Positions 1 through 10,289 are shown, counted from the first letter of the stretch. The stretch is 36,498 bases of DNA from Deltaproteobacteria bacterium (GCA_016219145.1 JACRCG010000188.1:1-36498); one strand, 5' to 3'. Made by a program: numbers and translations. Notes: generated by a model not told the origin, from the sequence alone.

Positions 1-198
1 AAAATTGGAAATGTAAAAGCCCCAGGAGACCTGATCTCTCATATTTGTGACAATCAGCCCTTCATTCAGCTGCTGCACATAGGCAACAGCTCCGATGGCC
101 ATCAGGCCCAGCAAAAAAAGGACCCAGCAGTAATAGGCCTTGCTCCCTTTGGAAATCAGCACCAGTGTGCCCATATAAAAGTGCCAGATGTTTTTCAT
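1..198 (-). CDS. NrfD/PsrC-like integral membrane subunit of a quinone-interacting oxidoreductase (N-terminal part only; runs off the window)
   Basis: Reverse strand reads MKNIWHFYMGTLVLISKGSKAYYCWVLFLLGLMAIGAVAYVQQLNEGLIVTNMRDQVSWGFYISNF; hydrophobic helix and QVSWGFYI-type N-terminus, directly downstream of a 4Fe-4S subunit. Confidence 0.7.
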   Translation of the reverse strand, partial: MKNIWHFYMGTLVLISKGSKAYYCWVLFLLGLMAIGAVAYVQQLNEGLIVTNMRDQVSWGFYISNF

Positions 199-218
199 GG
201 TTGCTCCCTGATGGTGAA

Positions 219-1145
219 TTAGGTTGCGTAGAAATAGTAGAACTTGGGCTGCGTGTTGAGATCTTCCTTGAAAATGAAGACCCGTTTGTTTTCAATCAGA
301 TAGCGGATCTCGCTCTCCGGGTCGAGCAGGTTGCCGAATTTGCGGGCGCCGACCGGACAGGCTTCTGCACAGGCCGGGTAACGGCCAGGCTGTTCGCGGG
401 TGCGCTGAATGCAGAAGGTACATTTTTCCACCACCCCTTTTGGACGAGGGCGATTACCAAGATAGTGCGTATTCGGATTTATCTCGGCAACGGGGATTTC
501 CGGTTTGGCCCAGTTGAAGTGTCGTGCACCGTAGGGACAGGCGGCCATGCAATAACGGCAGCCGATGCACCAGTTATAATCGACGACTACGATGCCGTCA
601 TTTTCTTTCCAGGTGGCCTGAACCGGGCAGACCTTGGTGCAAGGCGGTTTCTCGCACTGCTGGCACTGAACCGGCATATAGAAATGCCCTTTTTCAGGGA
701 CTGTGGCGGGATTGTAGTAGTGTTCGGCATGTGACAGGTCGATGCCCTTTTCCTTGTCCAGCTGCATGACCCGGATCCATTGTACCTGCGGGCTGCGAGA
801 CTGGTTATTCTCTTTAACGCAGCCATAGACGCAGCGCCGACAGCCGATACAGCGTGACAGATCAAGGCCGTAACCGTAGCGGACTCCTTCAATCGGTGGA
901 GTAGTCTTGACGGTGATCTGCTTGCCGTATTTTTTGCTGTATTCCTTTTCCAGGCGAGCAATCACACCTTTGAGTTCATCTTTTGAAAGTTCGCGAAAAT
1001 GCTTCTGGAAGAATTCCTCCCAGACGGATGCCGAAGCATCTCTGCCGGGCAATACAATCAGGCCGATTCCGGCTGCCAGGCTCTTCAATACCTTTCGGCG
1101 AGACTTATGCAGGACGTGATTATCACATTTTTTTGTATCTGACAT
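219..1145 (-). CDS. Tat-exported 4Fe-4S ferredoxin-type oxidoreductase subunit (HybA/DsrO/NrfC-like)
   Basis: Twin-arginine signal KSRRKVLKSLAAG; repeated cluster motifs CIGCRRCVYGC, CQQCEKPPCTKVC, CIGCRYCMAAC, CTFC...CAEAC. Confidence 0.85.
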   Translation of the reverse strand: MSDTKKCDNHVLHKSRRKVLKSLAAGIGLIVLPGRDASASVWEEFFQKHFRELSKDELKGVIARLEKEYSKKYGKQITVKTTPPIEGVRYGYGLDLSRCIGCRRCVYGCVKENNQSRSPQVQWIRVMQLDKEKGIDLSHAEHYYNPATVPEKGHFYMPVQCQQCEKPPCTKVCPVQATWKENDGIVVVDYNWCIGCRYCMAACPYGARHFNWAKPEIPVAEINPNTHYLGNRPRPKGVVEKCTFCIQRTREQPGRYPACAEACPVGARKFGNLLDPESEIRYLIENKRVFIFKEDLNTQPKFYYFYAT

Positions 1146-1182
1146 GAATAATGCTCCCTGGTTTACGAATTGTTGTTCCGGT

Positions 1183-1794
1183 TCAGTGCTGGGTTTTGCC
1201 AGGTCTATCCGGCGGTGGCATTGGTTTTAGCGCTTTAAACTTCGGATCATGCGGGTTGTGGCAGTGAACGCAGAGCAGGTATTGCTTGTCACCATTCCAG
1301 TCACCGGTCCGTCTGCCATGGACGCCCACCTTCCAATCGCGGAACTTGTCGCCGTGGCATTGGCCGCACAAGCGGTATGACTCGGTAAAATCAACCAGCT
1401 CGCCCGACACCAGTCTTAATTTATCCCGGTTTACCAGGTTGTGGCAGTCCGTACACCAGCGCTGGCCTTCGGCATGATGCAGAACTATTTCAGTGTGGAA
1501 TTCGGTCAGGGTCCTGCGTTGCGGATTGGGGGGCATGAAGTTGTGACACTGACTACAGGGGAAGACCCCCTCGGTAAAAGGGGGGCGTGGCACTGCAAAG
1601 GTTTTTTCCTTGGGTCGGTTCTTGATATCGTAGGCAGGCTGTGGTTCCGCAGCTGATTTTTCAGTCACCACCAGCTGCCCCGAACGGTTGAACTCCTTTA
1701 CTCTGGCTGCATACACCAGCTCCGCAGACAGACACACTACCGACAGCAGAGCGAGTAGAACAAGCTTGTGACAGGCAAAACGGCGTGTTTTCAT
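1183..1794 (-). CDS. Tetraheme c-type cytochrome subunit, exported
   Basis: ORF track starts at 1833; ATG at 1794 preceded by GAGG is preferred (MKTRRFACHKLVLLALLSVVCLSAELVYA signal peptide). Four CXXCH motifs: CSQCH, CTDCH, CGQCH, CVHCH. Same strand as the Fe-S and NrfD-like subunits. Confidence 0.85.
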   Translation of the reverse strand: MKTRRFACHKLVLLALLSVVCLSAELVYAARVKEFNRSGQLVVTEKSAAEPQPAYDIKNRPKEKTFAVPRPPFTEGVFPCSQCHNFMPPNPQRRTLTEFHTEIVLHHAEGQRWCTDCHNLVNRDKLRLVSGELVDFTESYRLCGQCHGDKFRDWKVGVHGRRTGDWNGDKQYLLCVHCHNPHDPKFKALKPMPPPDRPGKTQH

Positions 1795-1873
1795 CTCGAC
1801 CTCAATGTTGTTTGATGGGGTATGCTCCTGCAATCAAATATTCTTTACCAATTGAATCGTTTTCCGCACCATA

Positions 1874-1902
1874 GTGATATGAAAGTCTGCCACTTTTGTC
1901 AA
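1874..1902 (-). promoter_or_regulatory. Candidate sigma-70-type promoter for the tetraheme/Fe-S/NrfD operon
   Basis: Minus strand TTGACA (1902-1897), 17-nt spacer, TATCAC (1879-1874). Confidence 0.4.
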
Positions 1903-2105
1903 TACAAAAACGAATTTATAAAATGCAGTTTTGGAGTCGGTATTTTTGTTGTAATTTTTTCGTAGAGCGCTTTGATAGTCCAAGGCGATATCCATGATTG
2001 GCACATGACAGCTTGATTCATTTCAAAACCTTGTGTATGGTTATCCGGGAGCAGATCGTATTTTTTCTGTCCATAAAGCGTACTAACTCAAGAATGGAGG
2101 GGCTT

Positions 2106-2420
2106 ATGAATCAGGTTGCAGTGGGTATGTTTATAATGACCTGTGTGATGTTAGCGGGTAACGCCCTGGCAATTCAGCCAGGAAAAACGGTGACCTGGAA
2201 CACATCTAACGGCAAGGTTGTCTTCGATGGGAAAAATCATGCCGATGCAAAAGTCAAATGCCTGGAGTGCCACTCAAAAATCTTTAAAATGAAAAAGGGT
2301 TCGACCGAGATGAAAATGGCTGACCTGCATGCCGGTAAATTCTGCGGAAAATGCCACAACGGTACCAGAGCGTTTGACACCAAGGACAAGGACAATTGCG
2401 AGATCTGTCACAAGAAATAA
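2106..2420 (+). CDS. Small periplasmic triheme cytochrome (c7/c3-like)
   Basis: Start ATG 2106 after GGAGGGG; signal peptide MNQVAVGMFIMTCVMLAGNALA; CLECH, CGKCH, CEICH motifs. Confidence 0.85.
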   Translation: MNQVAVGMFIMTCVMLAGNALAIQPGKTVTWNTSNGKVVFDGKNHADAKVKCLECHSKIFKMKKGSTEMKMADLHAGKFCGKCHNGTRAFDTKDKDNCEICHKK

Positions 2421-2576
2421 TTGCCCTGCGGAGCCGCGACAGGCCCGGATTCATTCTACATACGGTGACAACGAATTAAGATGTTTGAATAGCGAAGAGG
2501 GGAAGCATACAGTGCCTCCTCTCTTCTTTGTTCATGGAGTGACTCTGGCAGAAATCTGCATCCGATCACATTTTTT

Positions 2577-2622
2577 TTGACAAACATAATATCTTGGGGT
2601 ATCTGTACCGTATACAATATAC
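2577..2622 (+). promoter_or_regulatory. Candidate promoter with overlapping palindrome upstream of the NapC/NirT cytochrome
   Basis: TTGACA (2577-2582), 17-nt spacer, TATCTG (2600-2605), then GTATACAATATAC (2610-2622) over the predicted transcription start. Confidence 0.4.
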
Positions 2623-2794
2623 AGTATGAAGCATCCCACAAAATCCCCTTAGCGCTTCATAAAGCTCACAGTAACATCTGTTTTTATCCCGGTCGGCATG
2701 CTGGCGAACTGGTTTTCAGGAATGATCCGAAGTTCCGTTTTTCCACATTTGCGCATCGTCCGGCACTTATTTTTTGTCAGAACAAGGAGAGGTC

Positions 2795-4336
2795 ATGGCT
2801 AAAAAGAAAGCCGAAGTAGGATATGTATACAACCTTATCAGCCTGGTAGGTCTCATTATTGCCATTGTAGGCGCCGGTCTGGTCGTCACCTTCTTTGCCT
2901 ACGAAGTGATTACCGGCAAGGAAAAGCCGTACTTGGGGATATTGACCTATTTTGTTTTCCCGGGCCAGATCGTATCCGGCATACTGATAATGATAGGCGG
3001 TATTCTGTTTCATCGCAACAGACAGCGCAAGCGCAAGCAGGAACTGGATATGCCGCAGTATCCGCGTATCGACCTGAACGATCCTCACAAGCGTCGCCTG
3101 ACGATATTCTTTGCCCTGGCAACGATTGCGTTTACTACTCTGATTGCAATGGCATCTATCAAAGGCTTTGAATTTACCGAGTCACCGGTGTTCTGCGGTG
3201 AGTTGTGCCACGTGCCGATGGGGCCCGAGAATACAGCATGGAGAACATCTCCGCATGCCAATATCCGTTGCGTTGAATGCCATGTCGGCCCAGGCGCAGA
3301 CTGGTATTTAAAAGCCAAGATCAATGGAACCCGCCAGCTCTACGGTGTCTTGACCGGACACTATGAGGCTCCGATCGGCGTGCCCATCGCGGATCGCAGA
3401 TCGGCCTATGAAACCTGCGCCCACTGCCACTGGATAGACCGGCGCGTTCTTGATCGTCGCAAAGTCTTTACGCACTTTGCACCAAACGAGGAGAACACAC
3501 CGCGTGAAACCGCACTTTACCTGAAATTTGGCGGTACCTTCCGCGAGCCGAACACCAGCGGTATTCACTGGCATACCAAGCAGTATATTGAATACATCCC
3601 TCGCGGTGAAAAGCATGAGGATATTCCTTACGTAAGTTTGACAACTCCGGACGGCAAGCTGGTCGAGTATCTGAGCACCGAAAAACCGATGACCAAGGAT
3701 GAGATCGCAAAGGAAACTAAAAACAAGCGTCGAATGGACTGTATCTCCTGCCACAGCCGCCCGGCCCATATCTATCGTTCGCCAAGTACCGAACTGGATG
3801 ACTATCTCAAGTCCGGTACCATTGACAGTAAACTGCCCTTCATCAAAAAAATTGCTCTGGAAGTGTTGGAGAAGCCCTACAAAACAAATGAAGAGGCGTT
3901 GCAGGCCATTGAAAACGGTATTGAAGGTTTTTACGTCAATAAATATCCGAAGTTGTCGGATGAAAAGGCCCAGGCTGTCAAAAAAGCTATTATCGAGGCG
4001 AAGCTTATCTATAGCGAAAACTTCTTTCCGCGCATGAAAGTGAACTGGACCACGTATCCCAACAATATCGGTCATTTGTATTTCCCGGGTTGTTTCCGCT
4101 GCCATGACGGCAAACACAAATCAGCGGAAGGGCGGATAATATCAAAAGACTGCAACCTCTGCCATACTCTGGATAGCCAAAAACAGGAAAATGTCAAAGG
4201 CGGTGAACATGTGAACAAATTCACCCATCCGGTTGATATCGGTGATGAGTTCCTGAAGACAAACTGCAGTGAATGCCACGGCGTCAGTGTCAGTCAGCAC
4301 GATAAGGAAAAAACGATAGGTCCGGCCAAACACTGA
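2795..4336 (+). CDS. imcH: NapC/NirT-family inner-membrane multiheme cytochrome, ImcH-like
   Basis: ATG 2795 after AAGGAGAG; three predicted TM helices; seven heme motifs (CGELCH of CX3CH type, then CVECH, CAHCH, CISCH, CFRCH, CNLCH, CSECH). Heme number, size and topology fit Geobacter ImcH as I know it; symbol is provisional. Confidence 0.75.
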   Translation: MAKKKAEVGYVYNLISLVGLIIAIVGAGLVVTFFAYEVITGKEKPYLGILTYFVFPGQIVSGILIMIGGILFHRNRQRKRKQELDMPQYPRIDLNDPHKRRLTIFFALATIAFTTLIAMASIKGFEFTESPVFCGELCHVPMGPENTAWRTSPHANIRCVECHVGPGADWYLKAKINGTRQLYGVLTGHYEAPIGVPIADRRSAYETCAHCHWIDRRVLDRRKVFTHFAPNEENTPRETALYLKFGGTFREPNTSGIHWHTKQYIEYIPRGEKHEDIPYVSLTTPDGKLVEYLSTEKPMTKDEIAKETKNKRRMDCISCHSRPAHIYRSPSTELDDYLKSGTIDSKLPFIKKIALEVLEKPYKTNEEALQAIENGIEGFYVNKYPKLSDEKAQAVKKAIIEAKLIYSENFFPRMKVNWTTYPNNIGHLYFPGCFRCHDGKHKSAEGRIISKDCNLCHTLDSQKQENVKGGEHVNKFTHPVDIGDEFLKTNCSECHGVSVSQHDKEKTIGPAKH

Positions 4337-4360
4337 CCTTCCCTGCTGACAAGCTTAATC

Positions 4361-4397
4361 AAAAAAACCTCCCGGATATTTCCGGGAGGTTTTTTTG
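4361..4397. terminator. Bidirectional intrinsic terminator between convergent imcH-like and trxB-operon genes
   Basis: AAAAAAACCTCCCGGA-TATT-TCCGGGAGGTTTTTT hairpin with A/T tracts on both sides. Confidence 0.9.
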
Positions 4398-4428
4398 ATT
4401 GTCAGGCTGCCGGGTCAAACGGCAACTG

Positions 4429-4625
4429 CTACAACTCCTCAAACTCGTCTGGCTCACACGCCTCCGGAGACGCTTCCTCCTCATCTTTTTCTTCAAGATC
4501 GGCGTCATCTTCTTTAAGCCTGAGAATAAACTGCTGATTGTCGCGCAAGGTTCTCTGTACTTCAGCGAGCAGTTTCTGCATGGATTCGGCCTCGGCTGAA
4601 AGGCTATCCCCGGCAATCCTGTCCA

Positions 4626-4626
<1 letters not shown>
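4429..4626 (-). CDS. Small acidic hypothetical protein (65 aa), translationally coupled to trxB
   Basis: MDRIAGDSLSAEAESMQKLLAEVQRTLRDNQQFILRLKEDDADLEEKDEEE...; start overlaps the trxB stop as TAATG. Confidence 0.6.
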
Positions 4627-5609
<983 letters not shown>

Positions 5610-5641
5610 TTACCAGTAAACAGTCTGTTTGCCAAGTATGT

Positions 5642-5670
5642 TTGACCCTTGCCTGCCACTCTGCTAGTAT
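5642..5670 (+). promoter_or_regulatory. Candidate sigma-70-type promoter of the threonine ammonia-lyase gene
   Basis: TTGACC (5642-5647), 17-nt spacer, TAGTAT (5665-5670), 30 nt before the ATG. Confidence 0.4.
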
Positions 5671-5699
5671 TCGCCCACAATTAAACCGGAGCACGAAAA

Positions 5700-6905
5700 A
5701 TGTCTCTAAACAATCTTATCGTTGATGCTTATGACAGGCTGAAAAAACGTGTCCGCCGCAGCGAGCTGATTTACTCGCATTATTACACCGAAAAAATCGG
5801 CCTGCCGCTTTACTTCAAATGTGAAAATCTGCAACGCACCGGCTCCTTCAAAATTCGCGGGGCTCTTAATTTCATGACGGCTCAGCCCCGTGAGTTCCTG
5901 AAAAAGGGTGTTATTACCGCGTCAGCCGGGAATCATGCCCAAGGCGTGGCTTTTTCTGCCGACCTGCTGGGTGTAAAGGCCACCGTCTTCATGCCTGAGA
6001 TAACGCCGCCGCAGAAAGTGCAGTCAACCCGGGACTACGGCGCCGAAGTGGTGTTGACCGGCAGGAATTTCGACGAGGCCTGTCTGGCGGCAGAGGCCGA
6101 ACAAAGCTCTTCCGGGGCACTTTTTGTCCATCCATTTGATGATCAGCTGGTTATGGCAGGACAGGGAACTATCGCGCTGGAGATACTGGACGAACTGCCC
6201 GATGTGCGCAACCTGATCATCCCGGTCGGCGGCGGTGGCCTGATTGCCGGCATGGCGACTGCGCTCCGCGCCAGGTCGCCCCATATTCGTATCATTGGCG
6301 TGGAATCCATGGCGGCCCCTTCCATGTCGGCCTCCTTCGCGGCGGGCAAGCCGGTCGAGAAGCCGGTCAGCATAACGCTGGCCGACGGTATTGCCGTCAA
6401 ACGGCCCGGAAAGCGGACTGTCCCGGTCATCTGTAGTTTGGTCGACGAGATTGTCCGGGTAGAGGAGGAAGAAATCGCGTTGGCTATTGTCGGCTTGCTG
6501 GAGAAGACCAAGATGCTGGTCGAAGGCGCCGGAGCGGTGACGCTGGCTGCGGTGTTGAACAAGGGAATTCCAAGGCTGGAGGGGAAGACGGTCTGCCTGC
6601 TGTCGGGTGGAAACATTGATGTCAAGACCATCGCCCAGGTTGTCGAACGGGGCCTGATCGCCGGCGGGCGCTATCTCAAGCTGACGGTGGAGCTGGATGA
6701 TCATCCCGGCGCACTGGCGACTCTGGCCGAAAACATTGCTGCAACACGGGCCAATATTTTCCACATAACTCATGACCGCCGCTCCAAAACGCTGGCCATC
6801 GGCCGCACAGACGTATCACTGGAGCTGGAAACGCGCGGCTATGATCACATCAGGGAAGTGGTCGATTTTCTGCAAGCAAAAGGGTACAACCTGACCGTCA
6901 TATAA
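5700..6905 (+). CDS. ilvA: Threonine ammonia-lyase with C-terminal ACT-type domain
   Basis: PLP motif CENLQRTGSFKIRGALN; GGGGLIAG loop; C-terminal LKLTVELDDHPGALATLAENIAATRANIFHI ACT-like segment. Confidence 0.9.
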   Translation: MSLNNLIVDAYDRLKKRVRRSELIYSHYYTEKIGLPLYFKCENLQRTGSFKIRGALNFMTAQPREFLKKGVITASAGNHAQGVAFSADLLGVKATVFMPEITPPQKVQSTRDYGAEVVLTGRNFDEACLAAEAEQSSSGALFVHPFDDQLVMAGQGTIALEILDELPDVRNLIIPVGGGGLIAGMATALRARSPHIRIIGVESMAAPSMSASFAAGKPVEKPVSITLADGIAVKRPGKRTVPVICSLVDEIVRVEEEEIALAIVGLLEKTKMLVEGAGAVTLAAVLNKGIPRLEGKTVCLLSGGNIDVKTIAQVVERGLIAGGRYLKLTVELDDHPGALATLAENIAATRANIFHITHDRRSKTLAIGRTDVSLELETRGYDHIREVVDFLQAKGYNLTVI

Positions 6906-6909
6906 AACC

Positions 6910-8304
6910 TCACCAGGCTTTAGGGCGCTTCTCCGGCCGCACTATTTCAAACTTGTCCAGGCGGTACTGAAGAGTCTTGTAACTCATTCCCAGCAACGGC
7001 GCCGCCTTGCCTATGATCCAGTCGGCCCGCTCCATCGCCTTGATGATCAGCCCTTTTTCCAGCTCTTCAAAAGCAATTCCCTCCGGCGGCAGATCAAAAT
7101 GTATTCCACCGGCCAGCGAACCGCTGGCGGAGATCTCCATCGGCAGGTCATCCGGTTCAATATAGTTGCTCTCGGCCATCAGTACCGAACGTTCGACAAC
7201 CGATTCCAGTTGCCGCACATTGCCCGGCCAGGAATAGTTCATCAGCATTCTGAGGGCCGGCTTCGAGATGCCGTCAATCTTTATGCCGGAGCTCCTGCTG
7301 TACTTCTCAACAAAAAATTCGGCCAGAATTTTTATGTCACTGCCGCGTTCCCGCAAAGGCGGCAGGTTTATGCGGATCACGTTCAGGCGGTAGAACAGGT
7401 CTTCACGAAAGGTCCCCCTTTTGATCTCCTGCTCCAGCTCCTTGTTAGTGGCAGATACAAGTCGTACATCCAGCGGGATGTTGACCTTGCCCCCCACCCG
7501 GCGGATTTCTCTTTCCTGGATGGCCCGCAGCAGTTTGGCCTGCATGGCAACATTCATTTCGCCGATCTCGTCCAGAAAAACCGTGCCTCCGTTAGCGGCT
7601 TCAAAAATGCCTATTTCTCTGGCGTTTGCCCCGGTGAAACTCCCCTTTTCATGGCCGAACAGTTCACTCTCGATCAGGGTATCCGGGATGGCTGCACAAT
7701 TGATGGCCATGAACGGCTTTTCGCGGCGCGGGCTCCCTTCGTGAAGAGCCCGGGCGATCAGCTCCTTGCCGGTTCCGGATTCTCCCACGATCAAAACGGT
7801 TGAGGTCGAAGGAGCTATCTTGGCGACCACCCGAAAGACTTCCTTCATTTTAGGGTGCTCGCCCTGCATGTTCGGTATGGTCTTGATTGATTCGATCCGC
7901 TTCTGCAGAACCCGGTTTTCGCGCAGCAGGCCGATGCGCTCGAAGGCGCGCCGCAGTGTCAGTACAAGGTTGTCCCGCTCCAGCGGCTTTTCCAGATAAT
8001 CAAAGGCCCCTTTCCGCATGGCCTCCACCGCCGAATCGACCGAACCGTGGGCCGTCATCATGATAATGCATTGCTGGGGATCGTCGGCCAGAACCTTTTC
8101 CAGCAGATCGAGGCCGCTCTGGCCCTGCATCTTCAGGTCGGTCATGATCAGGTCGAACTCGTTTTTTTCGAGTTGCTCCAGTGCTTCACGGACACCCGGC
8201 ACATCCATCACCAGGTAACCCTCTTTTCTGAGGATCAGGTTAAGTATATCCCGCTGCCCTTTTTCATCATCTACTATCAGTATGCTGCCTTGTGTGCCTG
8301 CCAC
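6910..8304 (-). CDS. Sigma-54-dependent two-component response regulator (NtrC family)
   Basis: Receiver domain (ILIVDDEKGQ...DLIMTDLKM...YLEKP), AAA+ GESGTGKELIARALH, GSFTGA loop, Fis-type HTH at C-terminus. Confidence 0.95.
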   Translation of the reverse strand: MAGTQGSILIVDDEKGQRDILNLILRKEGYLVMDVPGVREALEQLEKNEFDLIMTDLKMQGQSGLDLLEKVLADDPQQCIIMMTAHGSVDSAVEAMRKGAFDYLEKPLERDNLVLTLRRAFERIGLLRENRVLQKRIESIKTIPNMQGEHPKMKEVFRVVAKIAPSTSTVLIVGESGTGKELIARALHEGSPRREKPFMAINCAAIPDTLIESELFGHEKGSFTGANAREIGIFEAANGGTVFLDEIGEMNVAMQAKLLRAIQEREIRRVGGKVNIPLDVRLVSATNKELEQEIKRGTFREDLFYRLNVIRINLPPLRERGSDIKILAEFFVEKYSRSSGIKIDGISKPALRMLMNYSWPGNVRQLESVVERSVLMAESNYIEPDDLPMEISASGSLAGGIHFDLPPEGIAFEELEKGLIIKAMERADWIIGKAAPLLGMSYKTLQYRLDKFEIVRPEKRPKAW

Positions 8305-8354
8305 GCTCAGATCCCCTGTTCAGGGACTCGGTAAATCAGCATTTACCAAGTCCC

Positions 8355-9770
8355 TTATGTAGTTTTTTCCGGTTTCAAAGGCAGCGTTACGGTAAAGAGA
8401 GTCCCTTTACCCGGCTCGCTGTCGACCCGGATCTCGCCGCCGTGTTCCTTGATGATGCGCTCGGTTATGGCCAGCCCAAGACCGATTCCCAGGTCTTTGG
8501 TGGTAAAATAAGGCTGAAATATCTTGCTGATATCCTCAGGCGATATGCCAACGCCCTGATCAGCGAAGGTCAGAATCGCCTGCCCCGGCTGCTGTTCAGC
8601 TCCAAGGGTTATCCTGCCCCCATCCGGCATGGCCTGCGCGGCGTTGCTGACAAAATTCAGGATGCAGTTGCGCAGTAACTCCTGGTCGATCCACAAGGGC
8701 GGAAGGTCTTGAGGAATCTGCCGCTCCATGGTTATGTGCTGCTCTTGCAGACGCCCGTGCAGTACCGGCAAAACCTTGTTCAGCAGCTCTTCGTAGTTGA
8801 CCAGCGCACGGCGCAGTTTAAGCGGTCGGCCATAATTCATGAAATTGATCACCATGTAATTGGCGCGACGAACCTCTTCCTTGATCTTATCGGTAAGCTC
8901 CTCCAGTTCGGCGCACTTGTCCCCGCAGACAGGCAGCATCTCGGCCTTGAGGTGGTCGATGGCCAGGCTGATATAGTTGAGCGGATTGCGGATCTCATGG
9001 GCGATACCGGAGGCCAGCTGCCCCACGCGCGAGAGATGTTCGGCCTCGTAGAGCCGCTTTTCCAGGGCTTCCCGTTCGCGCAGTTTCTCGACCATGTTGT
9101 TGAAGCCTTCCGCCATCTCGCCAATCTCGTCATGACTCTCCACCGGAATTGTCACCGACAGGTCTCCGGCGGATATTCTTTTAAAGTCAAGCACCAGATT
9201 TTGAATCGGAGTAGTGTAATGCCTGGCCAGGAAAATAATCAGAGCGATTCCGACCGCAAAGACCATTCCGGTTGCGAACAGGCGACGGATAAAATTGGCG
9301 CGCTGGATGTCACGGATATTGTCCAGCAGCATATTGATCTGGACATAACCTAGCTGTTCGTCGCCGACAATTACCGGAACAACCACCTCGTAAGGTTTCT
9401 GGGACAACACAGTGCCGGAGCCGGGCCGCTGAACGGCGTGGATCCCTTTTTCAAGCTTCTTGAACTCACGTTTCTTGCCGATCTTTTCCGGATCGGAGGA
9501 ATCGATGATTTCACCTTCCGTGTTGATGATGTTGATTTCGTTGATGCCCTTTTCACGAGCCTTGGCCAGATAATCCATCAGCCGGGATGTTTCCGCATCC
9601 GAGGTAAGATCCTCGATACTTATCTGAATTGCCTTGGATATTTCCTGTGAGCTCTCCTGAATTTCATTCACAAGGGCGGTCTGGGCGAACTGGTTGAGAC
9701 TGAAGAGTGTCAGCATGGCCAGAACCAGCAGGGAGAGCATGATTATGACAAGCTTGGCGTTGAGCTTCAT
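8355..9770 (-). CDS. Membrane sensor histidine kinase (HAMP, HisKA, HATPase), partner of the adjacent NtrC-family regulator
   Basis: H-box ASGIAHEIRNPLN; N/G1/G2 boxes (NFVSNAAQAM, ADQGVGI, LGIGLGLAI); two TM segments. Confidence 0.93.
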   Translation of the reverse strand: MKLNAKLVIIMLSLLVLAMLTLFSLNQFAQTALVNEIQESSQEISKAIQISIEDLTSDAETSRLMDYLAKAREKGINEINIINTEGEIIDSSDPEKIGKKREFKKLEKGIHAVQRPGSGTVLSQKPYEVVVPVIVGDEQLGYVQINMLLDNIRDIQRANFIRRLFATGMVFAVGIALIIFLARHYTTPIQNLVLDFKRISAGDLSVTIPVESHDEIGEMAEGFNNMVEKLREREALEKRLYEAEHLSRVGQLASGIAHEIRNPLNYISLAIDHLKAEMLPVCGDKCAELEELTDKIKEEVRRANYMVINFMNYGRPLKLRRALVNYEELLNKVLPVLHGRLQEQHITMERQIPQDLPPLWIDQELLRNCILNFVSNAAQAMPDGGRITLGAEQQPGQAILTFADQGVGISPEDISKIFQPYFTTKDLGIGLGLAITERIIKEHGGEIRVDSEPGKGTLFTVTLPLKPEKTT

Positions 9771-9973
9771 GGCGGCCTTTGTGAAGAGAATGTTGAGGGC
9801 GGATTATATAGCACTGTTATCGGTGAAACAAGTGCTAACACCTGTAGTGCCGCAATAACAAAGTTCCGCTAAAGACGTCTTTATTTTTCAAGACCTGACC
9901 ACTAGAGATTTCCGTGCCGCAAGTTGGATGTTCGTTATTCGTATTTGACTTCTTGACTGACCACAAATTAAGC

Positions 9974-9992
9974 TGTACAGTAATCCTGTACA
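9974..9992. promoter_or_regulatory. Perfect palindrome TGTACAG-TAATC-CTGTACA: probable YefM/YoeB operator
   Basis: 19-nt palindrome with two TGTACA cores; overlaps the -10 of a TTGACT-N17-TACAGT promoter (9953-9981). Confidence 0.7.
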
Positions 9993-10010
9993 TAAAAAGG
10001 GGGTGTTGAT

Positions 10011-10289
10011 ATGCTTCAAACAACCTATACCAATGCGAGAGCCAATTTCGCCGGACTTTGTGACGAGGTAACAGAAAATCGAGAGATCGTTCTCATTCGT
10101 CGTCGCAAGGGTAACAATGTAGCTATGATTGCTGCTGATGAACTGCAAAGTTTGGTGGAAAGTTCTCACCTGATGCGTTCTCCCAAAAATGCCGAAAGGC
10201 TTCTTTCTGCACTAGAACGCGCATTGAGGGGGGCTGGCACTGCATCTTCAGTGAAATCCCTTCGTTCCGAGGTTGGTCTTGAAGAGTAA
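10011..10289 (+). CDS. yefM: Type II antitoxin, Phd/YefM family
   Basis: MLQTTYTNARANFAGLCDEVTENREIVLIRRRKGNNVAMIAADELQSLVES; followed by an overlapping YoeB-type toxin. Confidence 0.9.
   Translation: MLQTTYTNARANFAGLCDEVTENREIVLIRRRKGNNVAMIAADELQSLVESSHLMRSPKNAERLLSALERALRGAGTASSVKSLRSEVGLEE

Noticed and set aside
1999-2014. TGGCACATGACAGC resembling a sigma-54 promoter upstream of the triheme cytochrome
   Set aside because: GG to GC spacing is 9 nt instead of the required 10 and the -12 context is poor.
6910-9770. Assigning the histidine kinase/response regulator pair to a named nitrogen or pilus system
   Set aside because: Domain architecture is generic NtrC/NtrB-like; neighbours give no decisive signal, so no symbol was assigned.
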